Assembly (NCBI GenBank): GCA_028824685.1
Contig: JAPPCZ010000068.1
Location: 37,654 to 101,653, forward strand
DNA: 64,000 nucleotides
Origin: Candidatus Poribacteria bacterium
GTDB lineage: Bacteria > Poribacteria > WGA-4E > WGA-3G
Direction of reading: 5' to 3'
Shown here: positions 44,789 through 53,635 of the stretch, piece after piece
Numbering within the stretch: position 1 is the first letter of the stretch
Layout: each line of letters opens with the position of its first letter
Program-made: the position numbers and the translations under genes
The notes under the pieces: model-generated
Told to the model about the DNA's origin: nothing
Seen by the model: the letters and a program-made list of their open reading frames with translations, nothing else
Database searches by the model: none

Positions 44789-46318
44789 TCAAAATTCAAC
44801 CAAAAGCTGTGGAATAATTGCCGCACTTCGCGTTGACTTTTCAATGTTGTTTACTTGGTAAACAAGTCGCGCTATAGCTCCTTCTGTGAAATGCCATGTC
44901 AATGCACCACCAAGTGTTGACCATACCTGTTCGTCTTGTTCTCGGTTGAACGTGAACGTGCTAAATTTCTCCGTATCCGGATTCCATACATCATACTTCA
45001 ATCGAACATCTAATGTTTTTGTCAAAGGAAGTTCCGCATGCAAATAATACCCTTCCACCATTGCATTGCGATCTTCCGATGGAATCGGAATGTGTAGATA
45101 TTTCAAAAGTTGTGTGTCTCGTCCACGAACCCATTCCGCAGCAAGATCAAATCGCCACAACTTGAAACTCGTCGCGAGTCCCAAGCGACGTTTGTATATC
45201 AACGTTGAAGGATTGACATCACCGTTCATAGGATTAAACGGATAACTATTGCCATCAAAATAGGAGGCACCGAGCCATATCCGCTTTCCAAAAACAGGAA
45301 GAGTACCATTCAGATGAACAAACAGAGGCGGACTGTTATTTCGGATCGGTTTTAGAATACCGCCCCCACTTCCGTGCGGACCGATTCGGATGCCTGTTGC
45401 CACCGTTCCCTCAGTGACAGTGCGGAGTGAGTCTGGGCCATCAGCAAGTGATAATGTGTATGAAACGGGTCCGACGAAACCGTTCAGTTGAAATCCACGG
45501 TCGGAAATAAAACCGATGTTCTTCCGAACCAGATTGTATAGAGGATTTGCCGCAGCGTCTGACTTCGTATCAATTCCAAAACCGTGTCGAAACCGACCGA
45601 TTTTCATAGACGCACCCTTCGGCAAAACAGGTAGTCCTGTTAGGATAGCGTAAACAAATCCATGGTCGTCTGCAACCTGTGTGCCTAAAGGAGAGGTCGT
45701 CAGTAGCTGCTCACCTAATATGCTGACATGATCACCGACATTCGTTGTTACCACAAATTCGGCAACATGAATGAGCGTAGTGCCGCTACTCCAATTGTCT
45801 CTATCAGGGATTAAATCCTGCCCGCGAGTAATACGGCGGATATCCAATGCACCGCCGAATACAAGGTCTCCAAACGCGCCACCAAGAAAATCTGAACTAC
45901 CTGTATCCTCTGTTGCATCCACGTCATCAAAACTAAAAACGTCTTCATCATCAAGATTTAATGCCCCATCTGATTCAGAAAGATCGTCTGTAGCCTTAAC
46001 ATTTTCTGGCGTGCTGGCAGCATCCCCTGGGTAGGAACGGGCGATAATTTCAGCAATGTTACTAAATCCGTCTTTATCCGAATCCGTTTTTTCAATCCGT
46101 GTGAAGGTTGACAGATTCATGCCGTTGTGTAAAAATGCTCTGCCGTAAGGATTCGGCGAATCTCCTCCCTTCTTTGAAAAATGACACACGTTACAACCGC
46201 CTGCCCATTTATATTCAGCCTTGAACATTTTATAAAACGCTGGCAGAGCATAAACTGATTGATCTGCGACCATGACACAAAAGAGAGTCATCGCGCAGAG
46301 AAAAAAGAATTTGCGCAT
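44789..46318 (-). CDS. Outer-membrane beta-barrel-like protein with N-terminal heme motif
   Basis: 509 residues with a signal peptide ending near VYALP. Just after it is C-NV-C-H (Cys42, Cys45, His46), a single c-type heme site, followed by SDKDGFSNIAEIIARS, a calcium-binding-like DxDxDG loop. After an acidic linker (about 115-150) the remaining 350 residues alternate hydrophobic and polar residues, with loops, and end in a terminal Phe (QLLVEF), as in outer-membrane barrels. A heme-bearing barrel could pass electrons across the outer membrane; that is inference. It is the last gene of a four-gene minus-strand cluster. Confidence 0.75.
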   Translation of the reverse strand: MRKFFFLCAMTLFCVMVADQSVYALPAFYKMFKAEYKWAGGCNVCHFSKKGGDSPNPYGRAFLHNGMNLSTFTRIEKTDSDKDGFSNIAEIIARSYPGDAASTPENVKATDDLSESDGALNLDDEDVFSFDDVDATEDTGSSDFLGGAFGDLVFGGALDIRRITRGQDLIPDRDNWSSGTTLIHVAEFVVTTNVGDHVSILGEQLLTTSPLGTQVADDHGFVYAILTGLPVLPKGASMKIGRFRHGFGIDTKSDAAANPLYNLVRKNIGFISDRGFQLNGFVGPVSYTLSLADGPDSLRTVTEGTVATGIRIGPHGSGGGILKPIRNNSPPLFVHLNGTLPVFGKRIWLGASYFDGNSYPFNPMNGDVNPSTLIYKRRLGLATSFKLWRFDLAAEWVRGRDTQLLKYLHIPIPSEDRNAMVEGYYLHAELPLTKTLDVRLKYDVWNPDTEKFSTFTFNREQDEQVWSTLGGALTWHFTEGAIARLVYQVNNIEKSTRSAAIIPQLLVEF

Positions 46319-46383
46319 GATAAGTTCCTTTTAATGAGATGAATGGAGGGCGAATTTGGAATCCGCCCTATGTGGTATCAGGT

Positions 46384-47361
46384 TTAATACGCCTCAAGGT
46401 CAATTTCTTCTTCGCTAAATCGGATGTGCGACTGTTTTATCAAGGCATCGATTTGATCCCACTGTTTACGCGTCTCGTCAGAAATTCCGTTCTTATCAAG
46501 ATCTTTAGCAAAATCGGTGAGCGTTTTGCTAAACTTATCTTGCATCTCAACATACTCTTCCTTTTGATCAGCGTTTTTCGGAGGTTCAAAATCGGAGATT
46601 GCTCTGGCATAAGCGGCAAGTTTTTTGGCAGCGGTTACTGCTTCTGCTTTTCCCTCGCCTTTTTCAAAATAGTCAACAACAACAAAATACTCATCCACCA
46701 TTAAAATCATGAGTTCCTTGAGATCCTCAACTTCAGGCACATCTTCTGGCGGTTCTTCCGGTTGCGGTGTCTTTTCCACATCCGACTTTGGTTTGCGTTT
46801 CAGGAAAAGCGCATAACTCATGACAAGTGTCTTTTTCGGGATCAAAGCGACTGCTTTTGATGCTTCTTCATGTCCTTTTACTGCCTCAACATCTTTGCCG
46901 ACTTTGAATTCATCGTCTATCCCTTTACCTATGAACTGCTTGAGAAACTTCTCTGAAGCAATCGCATCCGATTCCTTGTGCTCATAAACCGCTACTTTTA
47001 CGATCTTTCCCTTCATGTTGAGACCAACGGCGCCGTCTATTACACCGAGCGGCCCCTGCACATCAACGAATAATACTAAACCGAGAGGCTTCTTTTCATC
47101 GCTAATCGGTATATAGAAAACCGGTTTCTGGTCTTCTTTCCGAAGTTTAGCACCCATTTCTTTTTCAATGGAAGCGATTTTATCTTTTGTAAGGGTTGCA
47201 CTTCGCTGAACAAATTTTTTCGCTTTCGGGAAGATAGCCTCAAGTTTCTTTCCTGGCCACTCCGTCTCATGTGCATCACTAAGTAGTGGCGTAATTACCA
47301 TTAAGGAAACTAATACAAGCAGAATACCCGCACGAAGCGAACGGTAAATTTGGAAAATCAT
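46384..47361 (-). CDS. Secreted FMN-binding-domain protein lacking the flavinylation Thr
   Basis: 325 residues with a signal peptide. Residues about 40-185 resemble the FMN-binding domain of NosR/RnfG-type proteins: KPLGLVLFVDVQGPLGVIDGAVGLNMKGKIVKVAVYEHKES and the FLKQFIGKGIDD helix. The place of the S-G-A-T motif, where FMN is attached, reads AVKGHEEASKAV (161-170), so no Thr for covalent FMN. After a Pro/Glu-rich linker the last 100 residues are helical and acidic. It lies between the heme barrel and a His-rich protein, suggesting a redox or metal role. Confidence 0.65.
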   Translation of the reverse strand: MIFQIYRSLRAGILLVLVSLMVITPLLSDAHETEWPGKKLEAIFPKAKKFVQRSATLTKDKIASIEKEMGAKLRKEDQKPVFYIPISDEKKPLGLVLFVDVQGPLGVIDGAVGLNMKGKIVKVAVYEHKESDAIASEKFLKQFIGKGIDDEFKVGKDVEAVKGHEEASKAVALIPKKTLVMSYALFLKRKPKSDVEKTPQPEEPPEDVPEVEDLKELMILMVDEYFVVVDYFEKGEGKAEAVTAAKKLAAYARAISDFEPPKNADQKEEYVEMQDKFSKTLTDFAKDLDKNGISDETRKQWDQIDALIKQSHIRFSEEEIDLEAY

Positions 47362-47421
47362 CTTTCTCTCCTTATTTTGGAATTGTAGGATAGGTTGATA
47401 CCCATCCTACAATTAAGTGAT

Positions 47422-48438
47422 TTAGTCTGACTCCTCAACTTTGACCATGAAAGTGGGAAACAGAATTTGATCAGCGTGCTTAAGCTGACCAAAAATCTGG
47501 TAGACCCCTGGTTTTGCAAATGTCGTCATGAGCATCACGGTAGGTCCAAATTTATCTGGTGTAGTACCTTGATGTTGATGCCCTGTTGTAGGCGTCTTTT
47601 TCATTTTATGTCCGGCATGCGGATCTTTCTTCATCATCTTACCCATATTTCCATTCATAGGAACTGTACCATGCGTATGCAGTATACCATCTAAGCGGGT
47701 ACTGACAATAGCAAAATGCATTGGTGCGTCTAAAAATGGAACGAGATCGGTAATCGGTTTGTCATCGCGCGAAAAATGGTAAGTGATATGAACCATTTCA
47801 CCTGCCTTAATCTTTTCTGGAGCATTCATTTTCACGTGATATTTGGATGTCCCTTTACCATCAATGATGGAAACGGGTTTTGTAAACCGATCTCCGCCCT
47901 CTTCTGTATAACCGAAAATGGATTTTTCTCTACGAAAATCTTGAGAAACATCTGCCATCTTCTTATTACCTGCAACATCTACATGCATGTATTTTGAGAT
48001 TTCGGCATCTGCAGTCATCACATCAAGTGCAAGGATATATCTGCCTGCAATGGGAAAAGTAAAGTGCACTGTATAAGCACCTTCAAGTTCCGCCATCATA
48101 TCGCGAGACTCAAAATCTTCGGGATGAATATGTCCAATGGTCTGTAGATTTTCACTAACGATTAGCACATGAAGAATTCGATCATGATGCACCATCAGAT
48201 CTGTAAAAGGCTCCCCTTTCACATCGGTAAGATGGAACATTAGGGTCGCAGGTTCTCCAGCCTGAATCTTTTGAGGTTCGGTGTGAAGCATAACATTTAA
48301 GGCAGCGGTTTTATGTGCCTTATGTATATCGTGCTTTTCGTGTTGTTCGGCATAGCCGAGATTGATAAAAAACAGAGTGGTTACAACGATTGCTATAGTA
48401 AAACGAAAATTGAAAAACTTGGAAATTCGGGATTGCAT
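47422..48438 (-). CDS. Secreted His/Met-rich protein with two YtkA/FixH-like domains
   Basis: 338 residues with a signal peptide ending near GYAEQHEKH. Two Ig-like domains of the type seen in YtkA and copper-handling proteins are visible: first LMVHHDRILHVLIVSENLQTIGHIHPEDF (given here as HHDRILHV and GHIHPEDF), second DAPMHFAIVSTRLDGILHTHG. A His/Met-rich spacer (NMGKMMKKDPHAGHKMKK) sits before the end. The pattern suggests binding of copper or another soft metal outside the cytoplasm. It is second in the minus-strand cluster. Confidence 0.7.
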   Translation of the reverse strand: MQSRISKFFNFRFTIAIVVTTLFFINLGYAEQHEKHDIHKAHKTAALNVMLHTEPQKIQAGEPATLMFHLTDVKGEPFTDLMVHHDRILHVLIVSENLQTIGHIHPEDFESRDMMAELEGAYTVHFTFPIAGRYILALDVMTADAEISKYMHVDVAGNKKMADVSQDFRREKSIFGYTEEGGDRFTKPVSIIDGKGTSKYHVKMNAPEKIKAGEMVHITYHFSRDDKPITDLVPFLDAPMHFAIVSTRLDGILHTHGTVPMNGNMGKMMKKDPHAGHKMKKTPTTGHQHQGTTPDKFGPTVMLMTTFAKPGVYQIFGQLKHADQILFPTFMVKVEESD

Positions 48439-48557
48439 TTTAATGCCTCCATATATTTAACCGTAAAAATTAAGTATTAATTCAAATAGATCAATTTTCC
48501 GCTGCCTCACACAAAGGCAGGGAAGGAAATCAATAAATTATGAGTAGTTGAAATTAC

Positions 48558-48998
48558 TTAAGAACGGGTATAGGGAGGACCGCGGCGGGAGATGTCGCTA
48601 TTTAAGCGAGAGGTATGTAGTTTTGGTGGTGGGAGATAAAGCAATATCTCCTGAGAAACTGGTAAAATTGCAGAGAATGGAACAATAGAAACGTTTTGGT
48701 GTGTTAACGACTCACGGATAGTCTCTCCGTTTGACGAAACATCCGGTAGAATAAGTTGTAAACTATTTAAACAACATGGAGTTTCACCTTCTGAAGATGT
48801 TTCAGATTCACTTGTAGCATTCGTTTGAGTCTTTTGACAACAAGGCGAATCGGTTTCAGTATGTGCCATCTGCATCTTTTCATACGAGCCGCTACACAAG
48901 ATTTCTTCAAAAGCCGCACAGAATAGGGGACATACAGAATGAACACAGACCAATACTGCAAGTAAGATGGGAAACTGCCAATATTTTCGGAACATCAC
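48558..48998 (-). CDS. Secreted Cys-rich small protein
   Basis: 146 residues, first gene of the minus-strand cluster. A membrane segment or signal (about 8-24) is followed by paired Cys: CVHSVCPLFC, then C in ILCSGSY, PCCQK and PCCLN, nine in all. Short acidic Ser/Thr/Glu linkers separate them. I do not recognise the family. Cys pairs, plus the His/Met-rich, FMN-type and heme neighbours, suggest metal binding or redox chemistry, but this is inference. A good minus-strand promoter lies 58 bp upstream. Confidence 0.6.
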   Translation of the reverse strand: MMFRKYWQFPILLAVLVCVHSVCPLFCAAFEEILCSGSYEKMQMAHTETDSPCCQKTQTNATSESETSSEGETPCCLNSLQLILPDVSSNGETIRESLTHQNVSIVPFSAILPVSQEILLYLPPPKLHTSRLNSDISRRGPPYTRS

Positions 48999-49055
48999 TT
49001 AATTACTCCGTTTGTTTCGTCTGAAAATAGATAACGAATTTAACGCTTCAAAGAT

Positions 49056-49085
49056 ATTATACACCAAAACCTGAAAAAGTTGCAA
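49056..49085 (-). promoter_or_regulatory. Promoter of the minus-strand redox/metal cluster
   Basis: On the minus strand TTGCAA (49085-49080) and TATAAT (49061-49056) are separated by 18 bp. It lies 58 bp before the start codon of the Cys-rich protein gene. Confidence 0.65.
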
Positions 49086-49180
49086 CAAAAAGTTAAAGCA
49101 GGCAGGGTTATTCAGTTTTCAATATTTTCGATGCTGTTTCACTATTACGTTAATGTTATATACAGTGGCTCTTTTCCGTA

Positions 49181-49340
49181 TCTTTAGTCCCGTAGGGACG
49201 CAATGTTTATAGAAAAAAGCTGTCTCTCCCTCTTGAGTTCCGTAGGAACGGCATAGAAAGATAAACATATCGTCCCTACGGGACTAAAGAGGTGAGTTGA
49301 ACATAATGCTATAAACATATCGTCCCTACGGGACTAAAGA
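49181..49340. repeat. Four CGTAGGGACG palindromic repeats in two inverted pairs
   Basis: Units start at 49181 and 49231 in one orientation and at 49261 and 49311 in the other. The last two are identical over 30 bp with a 20-bp spacer. Start-to-start spacing is 50 bp within each pair. The gap 48999-49606 has no gene; it also holds a two-hairpin repeat and the msrP promoter. Confidence 0.85.
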
Positions 49341-49380
49341 AGGTTTCCCATATTTGAAAAATCCTTAAGTTGACAGGTAT

Positions 49381-49483
49381 ACGATCTCCGAATCGCGACC
49401 TAACCTACTGACAGTCAGGAATCGGAGTTCCCGACTACAACTGAAAATGTCCTGTTAATTCTAAAGTTTACTATAAATAACCC
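49381..49483. repeat. Two-hairpin repeat with downstream 40-bp shared tail
   Basis: CGAT / ATCG (loop CTCCGA) and GGAA / TTCC (loop TCGGAG) with complementary loops. From about 49443 it continues into AAAATGT-CTGTTAATTCTAAAG, a tail shared with 63905-63950. Both tails read TTTACTATAA(A/G)TAACCC at the end. Confidence 0.75.
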
Positions 49484-49493
49484 TGGAAAAGGA

Positions 49494-49522
49494 TTGCACT
49501 TATGACAAGAAACCTGTATAAT
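49494..49522 (+). promoter_or_regulatory. Promoter of the molybdoenzyme gene
   Basis: TTGCAC at 49494-49499 and TATAAT at 49517-49522 with a 17-bp spacer, 85 bp before the start codon at 49607. Confidence 0.7.
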
Positions 49523-49606
49523 TTGAATGATAAAAAAGAAACCTAATAAAATTCTCCACAGTTTATAAATTGCAAATACTCAGAACTCACCGTATAGGAG
49601 ATTATC

Positions 49607-50569
49607 ATGGCAAATATAAAAATTTCAAAGGGATGGGAAATCCCAGAAAACCAAGTAACACCTGAATCAGTTTACATTAACCGTAGAAAGTTTATAAAAG
49701 AACTTGGTATAGCAGGTGCAGGAGCATTGTCGCTTTTTGGCACAAACGCCTGCGCACAAGATAGCAGAGTTGCTAAACAACTTGAACCTTATCGCGCTCA
49801 GATTCTTGATGTGAAAAAAAACGAAGAATTCACAGTTAAACGGAAACAAACAGATGAAATTATCGCGGCCACTTACAACAACTTCTACGAGTTCACAAGT
49901 TCGAAAAGTACCGTTTGGAGACGAGTTGAAAAGTTTAAAACGCGTCCGTGGGAGATTGAAATATCTGGACTCGTTGAAAAACCGATGACTTTAGATGTAG
50001 ATGACTTAATTAAACAGATGCCGCTTGAAGAACGTATCTATCGTTTTCGCTGTGTTGAAACATGGGCAATGGTTGTGCCGTGGATTGGTTTCCCGATGAA
50101 AGCACTGCTTGATAAAGTTCAACCGAAATCTGATGCGAAATACGTGCGGATGACCACATTTATGGATCCTGATGTGGCAACCCAACAAAACAACTTTCGT
50201 TTACCGTGGCCTTATGTTGAAGGTCTAACACTCGCGGAAGCGATGAACGATTTAACACTATTAGTTGTTGGTATCTATGGGCACATTTTACCACCACAGC
50301 ACGGCGCACCTATTCGACTAATTGTGCCGTGGAAGTACGGATTCAAGAGCATCAAATCCATTGTTAGTATAGAACTCACCGACAAGAAACCGCGAAACTT
50401 CTGGAACGTTATACTTCCGAGAGAATACGGTTTTGAGGCAAACGTCAATCCAAATGTTCCGCATCCACGTTGGTCGCAAGCCTCTGAGTGGATGATTCCC
50501 ACAAGGGGGAAAAAATATCCAACCCAGATTTACAACGGATACGGTGAGTTTGTCGCACATCTTTACTAA
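49607..50569 (+). CDS. msrP: MsrP (YedY)-type periplasmic sulfoxide reductase
   Basis: Molybdopterin oxidoreductase of 320 residues that repairs methionine sulfoxide in periplasmic proteins. The N-terminus has a Tat signal with NRRKFIKELG (Arg26, Arg27) and a hydrophobic stretch ending in NACA. The molybdenum-binding Cys is Cys149 in YRFRCVETWAMVVPWIGFP, and PWPYVEGLTLAEAMNDLTLL and GAPIRLIVPWKYGFKSIKSI are typical. Its membrane partner MsrQ is not adjacent. Length and motifs match E. coli MsrP. It has its own promoter at 49494 and no close downstream partner. Confidence 0.93.
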   Translation: MANIKISKGWEIPENQVTPESVYINRRKFIKELGIAGAGALSLFGTNACAQDSRVAKQLEPYRAQILDVKKNEEFTVKRKQTDEIIAATYNNFYEFTSSKSTVWRRVEKFKTRPWEIEISGLVEKPMTLDVDDLIKQMPLEERIYRFRCVETWAMVVPWIGFPMKALLDKVQPKSDAKYVRMTTFMDPDVATQQNNFRLPWPYVEGLTLAEAMNDLTLLVVGIYGHILPPQHGAPIRLIVPWKYGFKSIKSIVSIELTDKKPRNFWNVILPREYGFEANVNPNVPHPRWSQASEWMIPTRGKKYPTQIYNGYGEFVAHLY

Positions 50570-50639
50570 CGACAATTCTCAAGTAGCAAACCATCAATGT
50601 TACGGTAGATTTTAGAATTACTTGGACATTCTGCACGGT

Positions 50640-50712
50640 GAGGTTGGGAAATCTCCAAATCAAGAAATCAACGGTATGAATACCATTTAGGTATTCACCG
50701 CCTACCGGGAAC
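50640..50712. repeat. CCAAATCAA-type repeat with covarying hairpin
   Basis: GAATACC (50678-50684) pairs with GGTATTC (50690-50696) around ATTTA. At 63787 the same loop has GAATGCC / GGCATTC, so two positions change together and pairing is kept. Confidence 0.7.
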
Positions 50713-50761
50713 GAAAGTACATATTTATTTTTTATAACTCACCATAAGATGGAGAAGATAA

Positions 50762-52015
50762 ATGAATATTAAACAAACATTCGGAAAAACCATGCTAAGT
50801 TTGATAATGATCGTTTTTCTGTTATTTATAGGGTGTTTTGAGTCTGTTATTAACACACTAACTCCAGAGAAGGACGAACCTATAACTGTCCCGATTGATT
50901 CCAATGTCGCTGGGGCAAATACTGAATTTGGCTTTAATCTATTTAATGCGATCTGGGAAACTGAACAGAATCAGAATATCTTTATCTCTCCGTTTAGCGT
51001 TTCGGTTGTCTTGACCATGACGTTAAACGGTGCTGCAGGCGAAACAGAACAGGCGATGATTGATACGTTGCAATTACAAGGAATAGACACCAATTCTATC
51101 AACTCCAGTTATGGGCAATTGCAACAGACACTCCAGACATCTGATCCGAAAGTGACGCTTACTATTGCGAACTCGCTATGGGGAAATCAAGGCATTCAAT
51201 TTACGCCAGATTTTCTGCAGCGTAACACCCAATTTTTCAACGCTGAAATCTCAATACTTGATTTTTTGGACCCAAGTTCTCTAACAACAATTAATCAGTG
51301 GGTAAATGACAATACAAATAGCAAGATTCCAAAAATCCTTGATGAAATAGACTCAAATGCGGTGTTATTTCTGATTAATGCAATCTATTTCAAAGGGGCG
51401 TGGCAAACAGAATTCGATCCTGCACACACGCGCGATGGGCCGTTCCATCTCACAAACGGTAGTAAAAAACAGGTTCCGATGATGTTTAGGTCTGGACGTT
51501 ATTCCCATTACCGCGCAGATGCTTTCCAAGCCGTTAACCTCCCTTATGGTGACGGACGCATAAGCATGTATATCTTCCTTCCCAACCGCAATTCTAACCT
51601 AAACGCCTTTTTAGAGACTTTGAACCCAGAAAATTGGGAAAATTGGATGTCCCAGTTTCGCGAACAGGAAATTTCACTCAGAATGCCTAAATTTAAACTT
51701 GAATATGGAACAAAAGAACTTAATGACGCGCTGACAACTCTCGGTATGGGTATAGCCTTTGATCAAAGTCGGGCAGATTTTAGCCGCATGGTATCTTTAG
51801 AAGATTTAGGGGCAAATCTGTATATTGATAAAGTTTCCCATAAGACTTTCATTGAGGTTAACGAAGAAGGCACAGAAGCAGCCGCTGTAACTATTGTTGG
51901 AGTCGTAAAAACCAGTCTTCCACCACAATTTACTGTTGATCGTCCGTTTTTCTTTGCAATTCGCGATAATGAAACAAAAACAGTATTATTCATGGGTACT
52001 GTCGTGGAACCTTAG
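50762..52015 (+). CDS. Serpin family lipoprotein
   Basis: Protease inhibitor of the serpin family, 417 residues, attached through a lipobox FIGC (Cys25). It has the whole fold: N-terminal NIFISPFSVSVVLTMTLNGA, the SLWGNQGIQFTPDFL segment, VNDNTNSKIPKIL and the FxVDRPFFFAIRDNETKTVLFMG signature near the end. The reactive loop hinge is EEGTEAAAVT with small residues, the inhibitory type; counting from it places the scissile bond at about Thr384-Ser385. Bacterial serpins are uncommon. A membrane-attached inhibitor could protect the cell from host or self proteases. Confidence 0.93.
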   Translation: MNIKQTFGKTMLSLIMIVFLLFIGCFESVINTLTPEKDEPITVPIDSNVAGANTEFGFNLFNAIWETEQNQNIFISPFSVSVVLTMTLNGAAGETEQAMIDTLQLQGIDTNSINSSYGQLQQTLQTSDPKVTLTIANSLWGNQGIQFTPDFLQRNTQFFNAEISILDFLDPSSLTTINQWVNDNTNSKIPKILDEIDSNAVLFLINAIYFKGAWQTEFDPAHTRDGPFHLTNGSKKQVPMMFRSGRYSHYRADAFQAVNLPYGDGRISMYIFLPNRNSNLNAFLETLNPENWENWMSQFREQEISLRMPKFKLEYGTKELNDALTTLGMGIAFDQSRADFSRMVSLEDLGANLYIDKVSHKTFIEVNEEGTEAAAVTIVGVVKTSLPPQFTVDRPFFFAIRDNETKTVLFMGTVVEP

Positions 52016-52062
52016 GTGTAAGATAGAGATCATGGATTTAGATAAAAAGGAGATATGCTCTA

Positions 52063-53613
52063 ATGAAAATCAAATTTGAAAGTCTCAGATTAAGCGTTAT
52101 TCTCATGACGATATGTGGGCTGGCACTTCTTATCTACACAGGTTGCGGCTCTGGCGATAGCGAGGAAGATTTCCAGGCTTTGTCAACTGCTTCCAATGAT
52201 TCTACATTTTTCGGGTTAAACCCTCCAAATGGTGCCGCCTTTGACGATGTTTTCTTTGAAAATTATGGCACTAATCCTTTTATTGATACAGAGGATGAAC
52301 ACCTTTCAACGTTTGGCATGGATGTTGATACCGCTTCCTACTCTGTCACCCGACGTTATCTCAGAGATGGACATCTACCTCCACGGGAAGCCGTACGTGT
52401 TGAGGAATTTGTCAATTCCTTTAATTACAACTATATGCCACCGTCCGATGGTGCATTTGCTGTACACATTGAAGGCGCACCCTCTCGATTCGGAGAAGGC
52501 AAACGGCTTCAATTACTGCGAATCGGTGTTCAGGGGCGAATCGTCCCTGATGAAAACCGAAAAGACGCTATGTTAACTTTTGTGATTGATGTCTCTGGGT
52601 CAATGGCAATGGAGAATCGTTTAGGTTTGGTAAAACGTTCACTAAAACTCTTGGTTGAACAACTCCGCCAAGGCGACAAAGTAGCCATCGTTGTTTATGG
52701 AACTGAAGCACGGATTGTCCTACCGCATACGGGAACTGAGGCACGCGAGGAGATTGTGGATGCAATTAACGCACTTGTACCTGAAGGTGTAACAAATGCA
52801 GAAGCAGGACTTCGTTTGGGCTACAAGATCGCATTACAGAATGCAAAGTCTGGTAGTATCAACCTTGTCATTCTATGTTCAGATGGTGTTGCTAATGTTG
52901 GGGAAACAGGACCTGATGCTATCCTTAAGAAGATTCGCTCCCATGTTGAGGAAGGAATTACGCTAACAACAGTCGGGTTCGGCATGGGGAATTACAACGA
53001 TATTCTCATGGAACAACTTGCGAATAATGGCGATGGTAGTTATGCTTATGTTGATAACCTTAACGAGGCAAGACGTGTCTTTGTTGAAAATCTGACTGGA
53101 ACATTACAGGTTATCGCAAAAGACGCTAAAGTTCAAGTTGATTTTAATCCTCAGACTGTCAGTCGCTTCCGCTTGCTGGGTTATGAAAACCGCCGTCTGG
53201 CGCATGAAGACTTCCGCGATGACGATGTAGATGCTGGCGAAATTGGTTCTGGGCACAGTGTTACAGCGCTCTACGAGATTAAACTCCACGAAAATGCTAT
53301 TGGAAAACTCGCAAATGTTTTTATACGACACGAAGACCCCGATACTACGCGTGTATCCGAGATTAGTAAGGAGATATTCTCAACAGAACTGAAAAGTACA
53401 TTTGAAGATACATCATCTGAATTTCAACTCGTCGCAGCAATAGCAGAATTTGCTGAAATACTGCGTGAGAGTTATTGGGCACAAGAAGGCAGTTTAGAAG
53501 CAGTGCGGCAAACCATTAAAGGAATCCAAACGCAAATTTCCAATGAGCAGATTGACGAACTAACGTATCTGATAAATCAAGCAATTAGTCTTAAGGCATA
53601 TACTGACGAATAA
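52063..53613 (+). CDS. VWA-domain lipoprotein (YfbK-like)
   Basis: 516 residues, lipobox IYTGC at about residue 26-30. An N-terminal region with DVDTASYSVTRRYLRDGHLPPREAVRVEEFVN is the von Willebrand-associated domain of YfbK-type proteins; the VWA domain has DVSGSMAMENRL, the EGVTNAEAGLRLGY Thr region and ILCSDGVANVG. DUF3520 follows to the C-terminus. Exact role is unknown; the fold binds protein ligands through Mg. The gene is 47 bp from the serpin gene and 22 bp before a metalloprotease gene, so these may work at the same surface. Confidence 0.9.
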   Translation: MKIKFESLRLSVILMTICGLALLIYTGCGSGDSEEDFQALSTASNDSTFFGLNPPNGAAFDDVFFENYGTNPFIDTEDEHLSTFGMDVDTASYSVTRRYLRDGHLPPREAVRVEEFVNSFNYNYMPPSDGAFAVHIEGAPSRFGEGKRLQLLRIGVQGRIVPDENRKDAMLTFVIDVSGSMAMENRLGLVKRSLKLLVEQLRQGDKVAIVVYGTEARIVLPHTGTEAREEIVDAINALVPEGVTNAEAGLRLGYKIALQNAKSGSINLVILCSDGVANVGETGPDAILKKIRSHVEEGITLTTVGFGMGNYNDILMEQLANNGDGSYAYVDNLNEARRVFVENLTGTLQVIAKDAKVQVDFNPQTVSRFRLLGYENRRLAHEDFRDDDVDAGEIGSGHSVTALYEIKLHENAIGKLANVFIRHEDPDTTRVSEISKEIFSTELKSTFEDTSSEFQLVAAIAEFAEILRESYWAQEGSLEAVRQTIKGIQTQISNEQIDELTYLINQAISLKAYTDE

Positions 53614-53635
53614 CTGACTTCTGAGTATAAAGGTG

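Noticed and set aside
46339..46704. Plus-strand frame opposite the FMN-domain gene
   Set aside because: Antisense shadow of a recognisable coding sequence; no promoter or Shine-Dalgarno.
49261..49340. CRISPR-like pair: 30-bp identical repeats with a 20-bp spacer
   Set aside because: Only two direct copies, the unit is a palindrome with inverted copies next to it, the spacer is too short, and no cas gene is in the window. It fits a REP-type repeat better.
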